The notes: generated by a model not told the origin, from the sequence alone. DNA of 55,277 nt from Lactobacillus amylolyticus DSM 11664 (GCF_000178475.1 NZ_ADNY01000001.1:1-55277), one strand, 5' to 3'. Shown: positions 8,653-20,405, numbered from the stretch's first letter. Program-made: numbers and translations.

Positions 8653-9951
8653 TTATGGTTGCATTCTATTGATCAATCTTGGAAATGGAATTGCTTCACG
8701 AATGTGATCAAGGTGACAAACCCAAGCAATTGTTCTTTCAAAGCCCATACCAAAGCCTGAGTGAGGAACACCGCCGAATTTACGTAAATCAAGATACCAT
8801 TGATAGTCTTCAAGATTAAGTCCAGCATCTTCAATTTGTTGCTTTAAAATTTCGTAGTTTCCTTCACGCTCAGAACCACCAAAGATTTCACCGTAGCCTT
8901 CAGGTGCAATTACATCAGCACATAAGTATTCCTTTGGATTTTCTGGATTTTTCTTCATGTAGAATGGCTTAATTGAGGTTGGATAGTTGACAATAAAGAC
9001 TGGACGATCGTATTGTTCAGAAATGTAACCTTCATCTGGAGCACCAAAGTCATCGCCCCACTTAAAGTCTCGTCCAGCGTCTTGAAGCATTTTAACTGCA
9101 TCATCATATGGAAGACGTACAAAATTACCTTCGGTGGTTGGACGAAGTTTTTCAGGATCACGACCTAAAATGCGAAGTTCGTATTCATTGTTGTCCAAAA
9201 CTTGCTTAACCATATAAGCCAAGTATCTTTCTTGGAGGTCTAATGATTCATCTTGGTGCATCCAAGCCATTTCAGGTTCCATCATCCAAAATTCAGTCAT
9301 GTGACGACGACCCTTTGATTCTTCTGCTCTAAATGTTGGCCCAAAAGTAAAGATTTTACCATAAGCCATGGCACCAGCTTCACCATAAAGTTGACCTGAT
9401 TGTGACAAGTAAGCGTCATGATCAAAGTAATTAACGTGGAATAATTGAGTAGTACCTTCTGGAGCTGAATGCATGAAAATAGGTGCATCAAACTTGATGA
9501 AACCTTCTTTTTCAAAGAAGTCAACAGTAGCCTTGAACATAGTATTTCTAATTTGCATAATTGCAAATGGCTTCTTTGATCTTAACCATAAATGACGGTG
9601 ATCAAGCAAAAAGTCAATACCATGTTCCTTGTTACCAATTGGGTAACCTTCATTGTTGCTTACAATCTTCAAATCTGAAATTTGAATTTCGAAACCAAAG
9701 TGTGAACGTTCATCTTTGTGAACTGTTCCTGTAATATAAAAACTTGCTTCTTGACGTAAAGTTTTAGCTGCTTCAAAAACTTCATCAGAAACATCATTAT
9801 TACGAACAACACCTTGGAAAAATGCGGTACCATCACGCAATTGCAAGAAGATGATCTTACCACTTGAGCGTTTGTCTGTTAACCAAACATGCATTTTGAC
9901 TTCTTCATCAACATGTTTAGAACAATCTTTAATTGAAATCAATTCTGTCAT
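8653..9951 (-). CDS. asnS: Asparaginyl-tRNA synthetase
   Basis: 432 residues starting [19 protein letters not shown]. It is a class IIb aminoacyl-tRNA synthetase, with an N-terminal OB-fold anticodon-binding domain (about residues 1-115) and a catalytic domain with motif 2 ([19 protein letters not shown]) and motif 3 ([12 protein letters not shown]). [11 protein letters not shown] and related blocks favour AsnRS over AspRS. It charges tRNA-Asn directly. A GTG at 9966 would add five residues; ATG 9951 was chosen from the family N-terminus. The aspB gene found beside asnS in Bacillus is absent here. Confidence 0.95.
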   Translation of the reverse strand: MTELISIKDCSKHVDEEVKMHVWLTDKRSSGKIIFLQLRDGTAFFQGVVRNNDVSDEVFEAAKTLRQEASFYITGTVHKDERSHFGFEIQISDLKIVSNNEGYPIGNKEHGIDFLLDHRHLWLRSKKPFAIMQIRNTMFKATVDFFEKEGFIKFDAPIFMHSAPEGTTQLFHVNYFDHDAYLSQSGQLYGEAGAMAYGKIFTFGPTFRAEESKGRRHMTEFWMMEPEMAWMHQDESLDLQERYLAYMVKQVLDNNEYELRILGRDPEKLRPTTEGNFVRLPYDDAVKMLQDAGRDFKWGDDFGAPDEGYISEQYDRPVFIVNYPTSIKPFYMKKNPENPKEYLCADVIAPEGYGEIFGGSEREGNYEILKQQIEDAGLNLEDYQWYLDLRKFGGVPHSGFGMGFERTIAWVCHLDHIREAIPFPRLINRMQP

Positions 9952-10001
9952 AAAATTCCTATCCACCTTTTTATCTTTTTCTGTTATATCATACCATAAA
10001 C

Positions 10002-10499
10002 TTACAGATTATCGACTTCGTTTATTGCTTTTCCTGTCTTAAAATCATAAAGCGTGTAGCCGAGATTGCCTTTGCTATTTTGATAGGCAACTTCCCAAAC
10101 TGGATTATTTTGATACCAGCCTAAATTAATGCCTTTAATTGTAGCTCCTTTATGTGCAGCAGTGAAAGTACTTTTGATTTTGCTTTGACTGGTACCTTTG
10201 CTTGCTTGGTAGAGATAAGCCCTCTTGGTTTTAGGCAAATAAACAAAATAGTAAGTCTTCCCTTTGCTATCAGTTCCTTTTAAAGCATAGCTGCTAACGC
10301 CACGATCTAAATGATAGTAAGTCTGTACGTTAGTTATTGCCGTTTTTTGTCTAGCAATTTGAGCAATCTGTCGATCATTGTCTCTGCCAATACTGCCCGC
10401 CCTGAAAAATACGAAAATGCTGGCAATATATAACAAAATTGCGATTACAATAACCCAAATAATAAACTTAATTGTTTGTCTAGTGTCGTCTCTGATCAT
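10002..10499 (-). CDS. tseB: TseB/YpmB-like membrane-anchored cell wall regulator (DUF5590)
   Basis: 165 residues. A single N-terminal transmembrane helix (about residues 11-33, [20 protein letters not shown]) is followed by an extracytoplasmic domain made of two PepSY-like halves. The YpmB/TseB family acts at the cell surface, and in Bacillus TseB is linked to the elongation-specific PBP2A. Position supports the call: it lies between dinG and asnS exactly as ypmB does. The start overlaps the end of dinG by 20 bases. The symbol rests on synteny and domain form, not on close sequence identity. Confidence 0.8.
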   Translation of the reverse strand: MIRDDTRQTIKFIIWVIVIAILLYIASIFVFFRAGSIGRDNDRQIAQIARQKTAITNVQTYYHLDRGVSSYALKGTDSKGKTYYFVYLPKTKRAYLYQASKGTSQSKIKSTFTAAHKGATIKGINLGWYQNNPVWEVAYQNSKGNLGYTLYDFKTGKAINEVDNL

Positions 10500-13284
10500 A
10501 ATTATCTAACTTTGTCTTCAATTCTTTTCTTGTAATTTGCTCAGTTTTGACTGGAATTGCCTTAATAAATTCTTGACCGTAGTTTTCAGTCCATAGTCGT
10601 GAATCTAAAATTACGAACTGACCATGATCTTTTTCACCACGTATTAATCTCCCAATTCCTTGTCGCAAGCGAACAATCGCACGCGGCAAGCTGTCTTCTT
10701 CAAAGACATTAACTCCAAGATCCTCTAAGCGTTTTTGTCTTAAGCGAACTTCAGGCTGATCAGGAGATTCAAATGGCAATTTTGTAGCAATGACGAGATC
10801 AACGCCACAGTCATGAAAGTCTATTCCTTCCCAAAAACTGTCCGCACCAATAATAATTGCCTTTTTAGCAATACTAAAACGTTTAGCAATTCGATTATTT
10901 GAACCGGTTATGCCTTGAGCTAAGATTTCAAAGTCCTTTAGTTTCGGATTGTTGATGATTTTAGAAAAAGTCTCACGGATGGTGTCCAAATTCGTCATTA
11001 AAATTAGAACGTGATTCTTTTGAAGCAAATCAGACGTAATAATTTCTTCAATTGCTTTTTCATATTCTTCACTATTCGGCTTTGGCATGTCTTTAACTGC
11101 TAAAACTTCTAAATGTTTATTTAAATTAAAGGTGCTTTTCCCAATACCAATATAAGTAATTGGCATCAGTTTTTCAACTGATAACTGTCCAATTGCATAA
11201 GAAAAGTCATGATCAACAGTCAAAGTAGCACTGACAAAAAGCAGATGATCAAAACGATTGTAAATTTGCTTTAATTCTTTATCTGCATCCAGCATTAACC
11301 ACTGCAAATTGGAACTTAATGGATCTTCTGGGTTAGTGGCAACCAGGATAAAGCCCTCTTCTTGCAAATTATTCTTATTATTGATCAAATCAGCAAGCTG
11401 ATAGCTTTTTTCGCTGTAGTAATCCAATCGATCAATTTGCTCAGTTATTTCACTTAAAAGACTTTCTTCGTTAGCAAGCAAGCTTGTTTGTTCTTGATAA
11501 AGCTGAAACAAAATCTGATTGGTTCCTTGTCTGACCTGTTCAAGCTTTTGCTGGAAGGCTGGAAGTTGAGACCGAAAAGCTCCATCATCAGGAAACAAAG
11601 TCTTGCCTTGAAAACTTAGCTGCAAATTTCCGTTTGGAAGCAAAGATTGACTGATTGCCAAATCCTTTTGTTCGTAGAGTGCTTTTTGTAAATCATTAAT
11701 TTGATAAATTAACTCTAAAATCTCAGGATCAAGTTTTTTCAACAAAAAGTTTAATTCAACGTCTTCAGAAAACTGATTTTGTACACTGTCCTCCGCGTAA
11801 TAAAGCAAATTGCGCAAGTGACTTAAAACGCCCCATAAAGATTCAAACTGCAAAGAATCATTTCGTGAGGAGATAGCATTTTCTTTAAAGCGGTGAGCCT
11901 CATCAATTACTAAATATGGATTCTGCCCCCAAATTGTGTCCATGTAATGATTGGCCAAATAAGCATGGTTAGTTACTAAAATATCCGCCTCTTCTTGCCG
12001 CTTGCGGGCCAAATTCCAAAAATCTACTTCAGCAAAACGACTGCCAACTCTAGCATCCCCTGGATGAGAAATCTGCGTAAATAAAGGAGCGTTATAATTA
12101 GTCAATTGCAGCTCATCCAAATCCCCAGTTTTGGTTTCGGTAAGCCAAACTAGAATTTGCATTTGCAACACTAAGGTAGGCTTATTAGGAGTTCCTTTAA
12201 ATAAACTCTGTACAAAGCCATCCAAATCAATATAATGACTGCTCGATTTTACTACTTCCGCTTTCAAATCCAATTTGGTGATTTCAAGCATTTGCGGAAT
12301 TTCACGATCAATAATTTGATCCTGCAATACTTTTGTAGGTGCAGCAATTACTAATTTTCTGCCTGAATATAATTCATATGCGTAACTGAAAAGATACGAA
12401 AATGTCTTTCCCGTGCCATTAGGTGCTTCTACCATCATTGCTCGTTCATTAGGATCTTTAATAAATTGATGCAAGTGATTGATTAAATCCACCTGTGCTT
12501 TGCGATAATTCAGTTTTCCCTTGAACATTTCTTTCTTAGTTTTATTGTCCTGAGGGAACTTATTATTTTCACCTGCAAAACGTTCAGATGGGTCAGTCTG
12601 TTTTTGTAAAATTATATTTCTGACTTGAATAAATTCTTTGGCAAGTGGTCGTTTTTGCTTGCGATAGTAGTCAGCAATTTTATTCAAGACCCATGATGTG
12701 TCTCTCACCAACCCAGACGATAAAGAACCTAAAGTATTTAAGGTAGCCTGTGGCAGTTTTTCCAAGCGGTGAATGATATCAATTAATAAGATCGCTGTTC
12801 CATATGCATCTGAGTCAGCCTTATGTGGGTTCAAATGCTTAATAGCTAAACGCGAAGTTAAATCACTTAGCTTGTATGATGGTAAAGTTGGAAAAGCTAT
12901 TTTTGCAAGTTCAACAGTATCAATTGCTTTATTGGTTAAGGCTGGATATCCATGCTGCATTAACTCGTAATTCAAAAAAGGCAGATCGAAATTAACGTTA
13001 TGAGCAACAAAAACTGTATCCTCCAATATAGCAATAATTTTCTTGGCATAGTGTGAAAAGTCGGGAGCCTTTTCGACGTCTTCATTATGAATCCGCGTTA
13101 AATTCTGAACTGATAAAGGAATTTCGCGATGGGGATTGATCATAAAGGAGTAAGTCTTAACGACTTTCATATTTTTAATAATCGCACAGCCAAACTGAAT
13201 GATATGATTATTATTTTCTCTCTGCGTTCCTGTTGTCTCCAAATCTACTACCGCAAAAGTATCTTTTGCGAAGATATTAGCCAT
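10480..13284 (-). CDS. dinG: DinG-type helicase with N-terminal 3'-5' exonuclease domain
   Basis: 934 residues. The N-terminal DEDD exonuclease domain (about 1-170) shows FAVVDLETTGT, VAHNVNFDLPF and HKADSDAYGT. The XPD/DinG superfamily 2 helicase part has Walker A EAPNGTGKT near residue 288, DEAH as VIDEAHRFKENA near 460, and C-terminal motifs GADSFWEGIDF and RLRQGIGRLIR. The Gram-positive DinG form carries the exonuclease and lacks the Fe-S cluster of E. coli DinG. Only two cysteines are present here, consistent with that. Role: DNA repair and processing of structured DNA. It lies 36 bases after addA and overlaps tseB. Confidence 0.93.
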   Translation of the reverse strand: MANIFAKDTFAVVDLETTGTQRENNNHIIQFGCAIIKNMKVVKTYSFMINPHREIPLSVQNLTRIHNEDVEKAPDFSHYAKKIIAILEDTVFVAHNVNFDLPFLNYELMQHGYPALTNKAIDTVELAKIAFPTLPSYKLSDLTSRLAIKHLNPHKADSDAYGTAILLIDIIHRLEKLPQATLNTLGSLSSGLVRDTSWVLNKIADYYRKQKRPLAKEFIQVRNIILQKQTDPSERFAGENNKFPQDNKTKKEMFKGKLNYRKAQVDLINHLHQFIKDPNERAMMVEAPNGTGKTFSYLFSYAYELYSGRKLVIAAPTKVLQDQIIDREIPQMLEITKLDLKAEVVKSSSHYIDLDGFVQSLFKGTPNKPTLVLQMQILVWLTETKTGDLDELQLTNYNAPLFTQISHPGDARVGSRFAEVDFWNLARKRQEEADILVTNHAYLANHYMDTIWGQNPYLVIDEAHRFKENAISSRNDSLQFESLWGVLSHLRNLLYYAEDSVQNQFSEDVELNFLLKKLDPEILELIYQINDLQKALYEQKDLAISQSLLPNGNLQLSFQGKTLFPDDGAFRSQLPAFQQKLEQVRQGTNQILFQLYQEQTSLLANEESLLSEITEQIDRLDYYSEKSYQLADLINNKNNLQEEGFILVATNPEDPLSSNLQWLMLDADKELKQIYNRFDHLLFVSATLTVDHDFSYAIGQLSVEKLMPITYIGIGKSTFNLNKHLEVLAVKDMPKPNSEEYEKAIEEIITSDLLQKNHVLILMTNLDTIRETFSKIINNPKLKDFEILAQGITGSNNRIAKRFSIAKKAIIIGADSFWEGIDFHDCGVDLVIATKLPFESPDQPEVRLRQKRLEDLGVNVFEEDSLPRAIVRLRQGIGRLIRGEKDHGQFVILDSRLWTENYGQEFIKAIPVKTEQITRKELKTKLDNYDQRRH

Positions 13285-13320
13285 CTTTGCCCTCCTTTCA
13301 TTGTGTAATTCAGTTTTATT

Positions 13321-16300
13321 TTAATCTACTTTTACAACTTTTTTAGCATCTAACAAAATTAAATACTTACTCTTAACATTTTTTCCGCTGAATTCTGTCA
13401 GCGCTTTTTCATATAGTCTTAATTGCCCTGCATACTTTGCTTTAATTGCTGCAATAGCCCGTTCAAGATGCGTCTGATCAACGTGGTCAGTTTTATAGTC
13501 AAATAGAATAATGCCATCGTGATCTTCATAATAACCGTCAATAGTACCGTGAACCAGTATTTTGGCATTCGGATCGGAAAAATCCTTAAATAATGTTTTA
13601 GCGGACAATAAGCTTGAAAAATCTACTTCTCGTTTTAGTCGATCGGGATGTTTCCAAAATTCTTGAGCAAAATCACTGTTTACAAACCAATTAATTTGGT
13701 CCTGATGAATACTTGGTACAATATCCGGATTGAGTTTTTTCTGGGTGATTAAAGTTTTAATTTCATCAGCCAGCTGACCCTCCTGGCGATCACAGTAATC
13801 ATAATACTGCAGAATAAGGTGAGTTGCAGTACCTATTTCAGCTCCTGTAAATTTAGTCTCAAAAAGGAAATTAGGCTTATCATCGATCGGCTGCAAATAG
13901 CGATTGGTAGATGCAATTAGATGACTATTCTCCAAATCAGTATCAAGTGGATCGTTGAATGCTTTCTTAATTTCGGAAACAGCTTGATATGCTGTCGTTT
14001 TGCTGGCATCATTGAAAGGATAAGTAAAATTAAACAGTTTTTTGGTTGTCTCATTTAATAAATCATATTCGTCATTATTAGTTTTGTCTTCTTGTCCATT
14101 TGGAACTGGCTTCAATTGATCATCGTATTTGATATAAATCAGATCCTCAGTCTGATCAATTGCAGGACTGATATCGTTCATTTTTTGTGCAATATGACGA
14201 TCAAAAGCAAGCGCTGGTCCAATGAAGCTAAGAGCACTATTTGATGAAAGCTTATCAGCTAATGACAATTTATCCTTGAGATTAAGTTTATTTTTCCAGC
14301 TCTGTACTTTTTTATCAAAATTGGCAATATCTCCTACCATAACTAGTTTTTGCTTAGCCCGCGTCAAAGCAACATAAAGAATTCTAGCCTCTTCTTCAAG
14401 GAGCTGCTTTTTTTTATTGACGTTATCGATTGCTTTAACCAATGAGTCCAGACAATATTTGCTTTCTTTGATTGTTAATCCCAAAGAACTTCCAGTAATA
14501 ACATAATTGCGAGTTAAATCACGCATCTGATAATGGTGTTCCATTCCAACATAAAAAACAATCGGAAATTCTAGTCCCTTCGAGCCATGAATTGTCATTA
14601 ATCTTACTGCATTACCAGCTTCCTTAGTAAGAAGTGGTTGTGCCAAGTCTTTTTGTGAGCGGCGCATGCGGTTAATAAAGTTAATAAATTGATACAAGCC
14701 TTTGAAACCGGAACTTTCATAAGAATTAGCTCGCTCATACAAAGCTTCCAAATTTACTCGACGCTGTTGTCCATTAGGCAGAGCCGTCATAATTTCCAAT
14801 AGATTGGTTCGCTCATAAATACTCCAGATCAATTCTGAAATTCGGTGCGTTGCAGCAAAATCACGCAAACTATCCAATTTATTTAAGAAGTCTTTAATTC
14901 GCTGGCTTAATGAATCATTACTTGCAACATAAGCTAAAAGTGCACTGTAAAAACTGGTCTGCTTGTTTTTGATTCTGATTTTTGCTAAATCTTTTTCATC
15001 AAAACCAAACAAAGGGGAACGCAAAACTGTTACCAAGGGAATATCCTGGTCCGGATTGTCGATTATTTTGAGATAATTCATCATAATCGTTAGTTCAAAA
15101 GTTTGGAAATAGTTTTGGGCGTCAGTTACAAAAAGTGGCAGATCATTTTTAGCAAATTCCTGCATGATTTGCAGATTATCACTACGACTTCTGGTTAAAA
15201 TAGCGATATCGCTATAGCGGAAAGGTCGCAATTTTCCCATATGTGAATCGAAGACTTGCAGTTTTTCTTTTTCAAAATGTTTAATTCGGTTAATTACCAT
15301 CTGAATTTCTGAAAAATCAATGTCTTGATCATCATCGCTATTAGCACTGCTCTTTTCATGAAAAATTACTTCGCAGGCTTGATCCAAATGAGCTGGATAA
15401 TAATTGGCCCCAAATACCAACTGGCCTTCAGATTTGTAGTCAATTCCGCCAAAATTTCGACTTAAAAGCGGTTTAAATAAATGATTGACTATTTTGGTGA
15501 CAGGTCTTGTCGAACGGAAATTATCGGACAACAAAATTCGCTCTTGTGAAGAATCACTTTTTTGACCAAAATCGTGATATTTTTTTAAAAACAGACTAGG
15601 TTCAGCCTGTCTAAAACCGTAAATGGACTGCTTTACATCCCCTACCATGAAGACAGTGTTTTTATCCTTGTCTTTAATAGTCTGAATTATGTTTTCCTGC
15701 AGCGGGTTAATGTCCTGATATTCATCAACTAAAATTTCTTTAAACTTGTCACGATAAAAATCGCGTGCCAAAGAAGCATTGGAAGTGTCTGAAGAAAGAA
15801 TTTGATATGCAAACTGTTCCATATCACTATAATCAAGCAAGTTCTCAGCTGCCTTAAGCTCACCAAAATGCTTAATCAAAGCCTCTTCTGCCTTGACGAT
15901 CGTTTTCATGATTTTCTGGCCGTGATGCATAACTTTAATTTGTTCATCTTCATCGCTCGCAAAGAAAGCTGTAAAAATATCAAAAATTTGATTTTTTGCT
16001 TCTGCCTTCAAATCCTGCGTGGTTTGATAAAATTCTTGCAAATCTTCATCCCATTTGCTTGATTTTCGTGGTTTTAATTCAAAAATGCAGCTGCGCAGTC
16101 GTTCTCTTAATTCGTTATAGTCTAAATCATCGTTTAGTCCCTTTGATAAGAGCTTGACTTTTTGAAGGAATAAACTGAAGTTTTGATTTACTTTTTGCAA
16201 TTCCTTACTTTGCATAGCCGGATCCGTCAGAATTCGCTCAATTTTTTCGACCAAATCTTTGATGTTTTCTTGCAGGTAAGGTTTAATTTGCTCTTGCCAT

Positions 16301-16920
16301 AAATCACTTTTAACAATGCAGTCTTCAATTGCATAAGAATCAGGCAAACTCCTCAACCAATCAATATAATTGGGTTTGGTCATTGCAAAGTTATACAGAT
16401 CGAGCAAAAGATCATGCGCAGCTTCTACATCCCGATCACCAGCAAAATTATTGTAGAAATCAATGAAATCTTGATTGTCTTCTGCTGTCAAAAAACTGCT
16501 TTCAATATCTTTTAGAGCTCGTTCTCTAAGCAAAGCTGCCTGTGTTTCATCAGTTAAGATGCTGAAGCTGGGATCAAGATTGATAACATAATAAAAACGA
16601 TGAATTACTTCCAAACAAAAAGCATCGATGGTTGAAATATTGGCCGTATCGATTTTATTCAATTGGCGACGCAAGTATCTTTTTTGATTGCTAGATTGCA
16701 AGGCCTGCGTCAATGCATTTTTGATTCGTTCCTTCATCTCTTCAGCAGCGGCTTTGGTAAAAGTAACAATCAGCAACTGATCAACATCAGTACCACTTAA
16801 AATTTCATCTAATACCCGTTGAACCAAAACCGTGGTTTTTCCTGAACCTGCAGAAGCTGATACCAAAATATCCTTGCCACGATCATCAATAGCTTGTTGC
16901 TGTTCTTTAGTAAAAAGCAT
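13321..16920 (-). CDS. addA: ATP-dependent helicase/nuclease subunit A (AddA/RexA)
   Basis: 1199 residues; the UvrD-like helicase-nuclease subunit that resects double-strand breaks and responds to Chi. Seen: Q motif TKEQQQAI, Walker A ASAGSGKTT near residue 22, Walker B region LVDEYQDINPLQ near 395, SDNFRS, and ALTRAKQK (motif VI). The C-terminal RecB-type nuclease carries TIDGYYEDHDGIILFDYKTD with the catalytic Asp, Asp and Lys. Length is normal for AddA. The ATG shares a base with the rexB stop (TAATG), so the two subunits are translationally coupled. Confidence 0.95.
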   Translation of the reverse strand: MLFTKEQQQAIDDRGKDILVSASAGSGKTTVLVQRVLDEILSGTDVDQLLIVTFTKAAAEEMKERIKNALTQALQSSNQKRYLRRQLNKIDTANISTIDAFCLEVIHRFYYVINLDPSFSILTDETQAALLRERALKDIESSFLTAEDNQDFIDFYNNFAGDRDVEAAHDLLLDLYNFAMTKPNYIDWLRSLPDSYAIEDCIVKSDLWQEQIKPYLQENIKDLVEKIERILTDPAMQSKELQKVNQNFSLFLQKVKLLSKGLNDDLDYNELRERLRSCIFELKPRKSSKWDEDLQEFYQTTQDLKAEAKNQIFDIFTAFFASDEDEQIKVMHHGQKIMKTIVKAEEALIKHFGELKAAENLLDYSDMEQFAYQILSSDTSNASLARDFYRDKFKEILVDEYQDINPLQENIIQTIKDKDKNTVFMVGDVKQSIYGFRQAEPSLFLKKYHDFGQKSDSSQERILLSDNFRSTRPVTKIVNHLFKPLLSRNFGGIDYKSEGQLVFGANYYPAHLDQACEVIFHEKSSANSDDDQDIDFSEIQMVINRIKHFEKEKLQVFDSHMGKLRPFRYSDIAILTRSRSDNLQIMQEFAKNDLPLFVTDAQNYFQTFELTIMMNYLKIIDNPDQDIPLVTVLRSPLFGFDEKDLAKIRIKNKQTSFYSALLAYVASNDSLSQRIKDFLNKLDSLRDFAATHRISELIWSIYERTNLLEIMTALPNGQQRRVNLEALYERANSYESSGFKGLYQFINFINRMRRSQKDLAQPLLTKEAGNAVRLMTIHGSKGLEFPIVFYVGMEHHYQMRDLTRNYVITGSSLGLTIKESKYCLDSLVKAIDNVNKKKQLLEEEARILYVALTRAKQKLVMVGDIANFDKKVQSWKNKLNLKDKLSLADKLSSNSALSFIGPALAFDRHIAQKMNDISPAIDQTEDLIYIKYDDQLKPVPNGQEDKTNNDEYDLLNETTKKLFNFTYPFNDASKTTAYQAVSEIKKAFNDPLDTDLENSHLIASTNRYLQPIDDKPNFLFETKFTGAEIGTATHLILQYYDYCDRQEGQLADEIKTLITQKKLNPDIVPSIHQDQINWFVNSDFAQEFWKHPDRLKREVDFSSLLSAKTLFKDFSDPNAKILVHGTIDGYYEDHDGIILFDYKTDHVDQTHLERAIAAIKAKYAGQLRLYEKALTEFSGKNVKSKYLILLDAKKVVKVD

Positions 16921-19900
16921 TAACCTGCATCCTTTCCTAGTGTTTCTCTAATCTTGCTCAATAAGTCTTTTTTGTCGATTTTAGTAATTTCGTGATACTG
17001 GTTTTGTCGCAACATGGCATCAAAGAAGAAAATATCACGATAATCAGAGTAAGTTAAAGCATTGCTGCTTTTTCCATATTTATATGGATTTAGTTTTATT
17101 TTTCCAGATAGAATCTGTTGGGATGCCTGCTTAATTAAGTATTCATCATACTGTAAGAGCAAATTGATTTCTTCTTTGCTAAAGTTGCGGTTAGCAGGCA
17201 AATGAAAGTCGCCATTTCTTTTAATTCTTAAATCAGTATAAAGCTCAGAAACTGGTTGGCTCTTTGACAAAAGTGGTTGTGCCTCCGTCAAGATTTCGGG
17301 ATCATTTGAAATTAATCCGGTATACATTAACTTAGGCTTGCTGTCTAAAGCATTAGTTTTAATTGTCAAATCACTGCCGATCAGATTTGAACTGTTTAGT
17401 CGTTCTAGCTTCTGGGTCGCTGTCTGATAAAAAGCACCTAAAAGGGAGAGCTTTTCTTCACCAGCAAAAAATTGCTGGTTCTTGCTTAAAACATCTAGGT
17501 ATGACACCATCTGCAAACTAATACCACTGTAGAAAAGACTAAGATCAAATTTTTTAGCAGATGATTTGTAATCAATTATTTGAGCTAGAACCTGATTTTT
17601 ACCACTGACAGGAGCTAAATCTACTCGATCCATTTTTCCGCGCAATTGAGCTTTATGCTGCCCTGACAAATCAGAGAGTGGCAAGGATAAACCGTTAACT
17701 TTTTCTCCTAATCCAAAACTAAGTTCAGAATATTTTGCCCTTAATGGTGTTTGAATGAGGGACTTGCGCCAGTTTCTTGCAACTTTTGAAGTAGTTCGAT
17801 CCAAGCAAGTAAATAAGTACTTGTTAAAAGGATCATTCATTAGCTGAGCATATTGTCCTTCTTGCTGCATCTGAAGACGAGCTTCATTTAATAATTTTTC
17901 CAGTTCAGACTGATCAATATTGCCTAAATCGAGTTTTTTACGATTCAATTCTTTTACTAATCTGTCAAAAGTTTCATGGAAATAGTTTCCGGCTTGAATA
18001 ACGTCAAGTTCATTTTCAAACCGTTTCCGCAAACGTAAACCGTAGTTTAAGAAATATTCATATGAATTTTCATAAAATGTCTCTAACTGTGATACAGAGG
18101 CATTCAAATTTTGTCCATATAATTCTTGTGCTAGTCCTTCTCCAATATTGACAGGCTGATTATCGTAAATGCTTGCTTTCAAAACGGCATTTGTTTTTTG
18201 TGGAAGCTTTTGCTTTGCCAAATCCAATAGTTGCTCAATGGCTTTACTATTTGAAATTGATTTTAGATATGTCAAATATCCCAAACTAGCATCGGGATTA
18301 GTAATAAATGACAGCAATTCCTGCAGATTATCTGGCAGATCATGCTGGCTCATTTCTGGGGCATTATCTTGCTTTAAACGCTCATAAAAAAGCGATGGCT
18401 TCAATTCCTCATTGGCAGCATTCAATACCGGATAAGAAAGATATACGCGGTCTTCGGCTAAAGCAAGAGCTAGACCAAACTGATAATCTTGATCCAAATT
18501 GTTTAAATCCTGGCGATCTTCCAGGTATGAATCCTCATCAAAATCGGCGGCCATTTGCGCTAAGTTCTCCGAACTCAAAAATCCTGGTGTTTTTTGAATT
18601 TTTGGCAGGTTGCCGCTGGTAGCACCAATAATAAAAACCTGCTTATAGCCATTGTTTTGAACCATTCCGATTTCAGAAATATTCACAGCATCCAAAGTTG
18701 ATGGAATTTGTGAAAAGTTGGCCTCTTTAAAGCCGCTGATCAGCATCTTAAAAAATTCGTCCTGATCAAAATGATCAGGGCTAATTAAAAGATAATCGCG
18801 CAAAAGCTGCATAAGCAAACTCCACAATTGCTCTGGTTGCTCTGCTTGTTGCAAATCGCCTTTATCATTTGCCTCAGAACGCCACTTTTCCAACTGTGAA
18901 ATTGCGCCGTTGTCAGCTAAGAAATTGAAGAAAATAGTAATTGCCTTTCGACTGCCCTCTTTATTATTTTCTGCATTTAAATCAGTAAACAGCTGCGTAA
19001 CTTTATCAATAATATAGCTGCGCAATTTATCAATTCGACCGATCTCTTCAGGTTGCTTATCCAGGCGAATTACCTCAGCCTTGACAAAATCCGAAAAGCT
19101 CTTTTTCCAAAGATCATAATTTATCCCATGAGCCAAAACGAAGTTTTCTAGTTCATCAACATCGTGCAAATAGCTAGCTTCATCTTGATACCAGGAAGGA
19201 ATTAAAAGTCTTGTTTTCAGAATGGTCAAAATGTTTTGCGTAGAAAGACGCTCATCTAGTTTAGCTAAATTTTCAATTAAAACCACAAGCGGATGATATT
19301 TCATCTCTTGCTGCAAGTCATCAAAATAAGGAATCTGATTTTGCCGTAGAATAGGCGTTAAATAAGTTTCATATTCATGAAGATTTGGTGCCAAAATCAA
19401 AAAATCGCGATAACGATAATTATTTAATGCAACTTGCTGGTAAATCGTACGCGCAACAAAGTAGGCTTCTGCATAACGTGAATCCGCACGCACAAGCTGA
19501 ACCTGTTTTAATTCATCATTTGCTGGAATAGTTTGTGTCCAAATGCCATTCAAAAGCTCGCGGCCGCTTTGCTTAGGTTGAAGCGGATAAGCCTCTGTTT
19601 GATAAGAGATTCTTCTTTCATCCAAAAAAGATACAAGCTTATGAATCGTTTGCTGAATGACATAATCATAATCGCCTTCTTCAGCCTTGGGATTAATATC
19701 TCCGAGTTGAGTTTTGAAGGCTAAAGAAACGTTTTTAGCTTTTCTGAAGAGCAATTTGATTGTCAGTTGTTCCTGTAAAGAAAAATGTGAGAAATCAGTA
19801 AAGTAAAAGCTAGCTGTCTTTAAATTTTGATTCTTAGCTAAAACTTGATTCAGCTGCAACTGCACTTCGTTTTTGGTTGAAAATCTTCCAGCTGTCTTTT

Positions 19901-20405
19901 CAATAAAAGCATCATAGATAATTCTTAAATCATGCAGTTTTTTACGTGTTTCTTCATTTAAATTTTCGTCACTAAAATCATCTAAGTCGAGATTTCCATC
20001 GTGAACCTGTAAAATAGTATCGTAAAGTTGTTTTACCGTTCCTGAATTTGGCTTGTCTTCTTTAATAAGCATTAAGTCATTTTGCTTGTCCTGAATGATT
20101 TTGCTTAAAAGCATAGCTGCTGCAGCATCATCAAGTTGAGTTGGCAGACCAACTTCAGCATCTTTTAAAAAGTACCAAGCAAGACGTGAAAATGATAAAA
20201 CTTGCAAGTTTTTAACTGTGGTTTCAGTTTTATGCTGACTTGCTGCAAGTTTGTTAATCGCCTTAACTTCTGTGGTAAACTTGATATGATTAGGAACTAT
20301 GATGAAAGTTTCATATTCTGGATGCTTTTGATAATTGTTAATTGCTTCTTCCAGAATTTTTTCTTGTAATGGATCGGTTTGACGACCTGTTAAAATTTTG
20401 ATCAT
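16920..20405 (-). CDS. rexB: ATP-dependent nuclease subunit B (RexB type), lacking Walker A and Fe-S ligands
   Basis: 1161 residues; the partner of AddA. The N-terminus reads [18 protein letters not shown]: the P-loop lysine region of Bacillus AddB is gone, as in lactococcal RexB. The C-terminal nuclease motif is intact ([15 protein letters not shown]). Bacillus AddB ties this domain together with a 4Fe-4S cluster held by four cysteines. Here the matching segments read [14 protein letters not shown] and [17 protein letters not shown], with none of them. The ATG at 20405 has AAGGAG ten bases upstream. It is first gene of the rexB-addA-dinG-tseB block and divergent from the mevalonate operon. 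Confidence 0.93.
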   Translation of the reverse strand: MIKILTGRQTDPLQEKILEEAINNYQKHPEYETFIIVPNHIKFTTEVKAINKLAASQHKTETTVKNLQVLSFSRLAWYFLKDAEVGLPTQLDDAAAAMLLSKIIQDKQNDLMLIKEDKPNSGTVKQLYDTILQVHDGNLDLDDFSDENLNEETRKKLHDLRIIYDAFIEKTAGRFSTKNEVQLQLNQVLAKNQNLKTASFYFTDFSHFSLQEQLTIKLLFRKAKNVSLAFKTQLGDINPKAEEGDYDYVIQQTIHKLVSFLDERRISYQTEAYPLQPKQSGRELLNGIWTQTIPANDELKQVQLVRADSRYAEAYFVARTIYQQVALNNYRYRDFLILAPNLHEYETYLTPILRQNQIPYFDDLQQEMKYHPLVVLIENLAKLDERLSTQNILTILKTRLLIPSWYQDEASYLHDVDELENFVLAHGINYDLWKKSFSDFVKAEVIRLDKQPEEIGRIDKLRSYIIDKVTQLFTDLNAENNKEGSRKAITIFFNFLADNGAISQLEKWRSEANDKGDLQQAEQPEQLWSLLMQLLRDYLLISPDHFDQDEFFKMLISGFKEANFSQIPSTLDAVNISEIGMVQNNGYKQVFIIGATSGNLPKIQKTPGFLSSENLAQMAADFDEDSYLEDRQDLNNLDQDYQFGLALALAEDRVYLSYPVLNAANEELKPSLFYERLKQDNAPEMSQHDLPDNLQELLSFITNPDASLGYLTYLKSISNSKAIEQLLDLAKQKLPQKTNAVLKASIYDNQPVNIGEGLAQELYGQNLNASVSQLETFYENSYEYFLNYGLRLRKRFENELDVIQAGNYFHETFDRLVKELNRKKLDLGNIDQSELEKLLNEARLQMQQEGQYAQLMNDPFNKYLFTCLDRTTSKVARNWRKSLIQTPLRAKYSELSFGLGEKVNGLSLPLSDLSGQHKAQLRGKMDRVDLAPVSGKNQVLAQIIDYKSSAKKFDLSLFYSGISLQMVSYLDVLSKNQQFFAGEEKLSLLGAFYQTATQKLERLNSSNLIGSDLTIKTNALDSKPKLMYTGLISNDPEILTEAQPLLSKSQPVSELYTDLRIKRNGDFHLPANRNFSKEEINLLLQYDEYLIKQASQQILSGKIKLNPYKYGKSSNALTYSDYRDIFFFDAMLRQNQYHEITKIDKKDLLSKIRETLGKDAG

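Noticed and set aside
16920..20405. RexB as a broken AddB because its P-loop is missing
   Set aside because: RexB-type subunits naturally lack the P-loop; full length and nuclease motif are intact.
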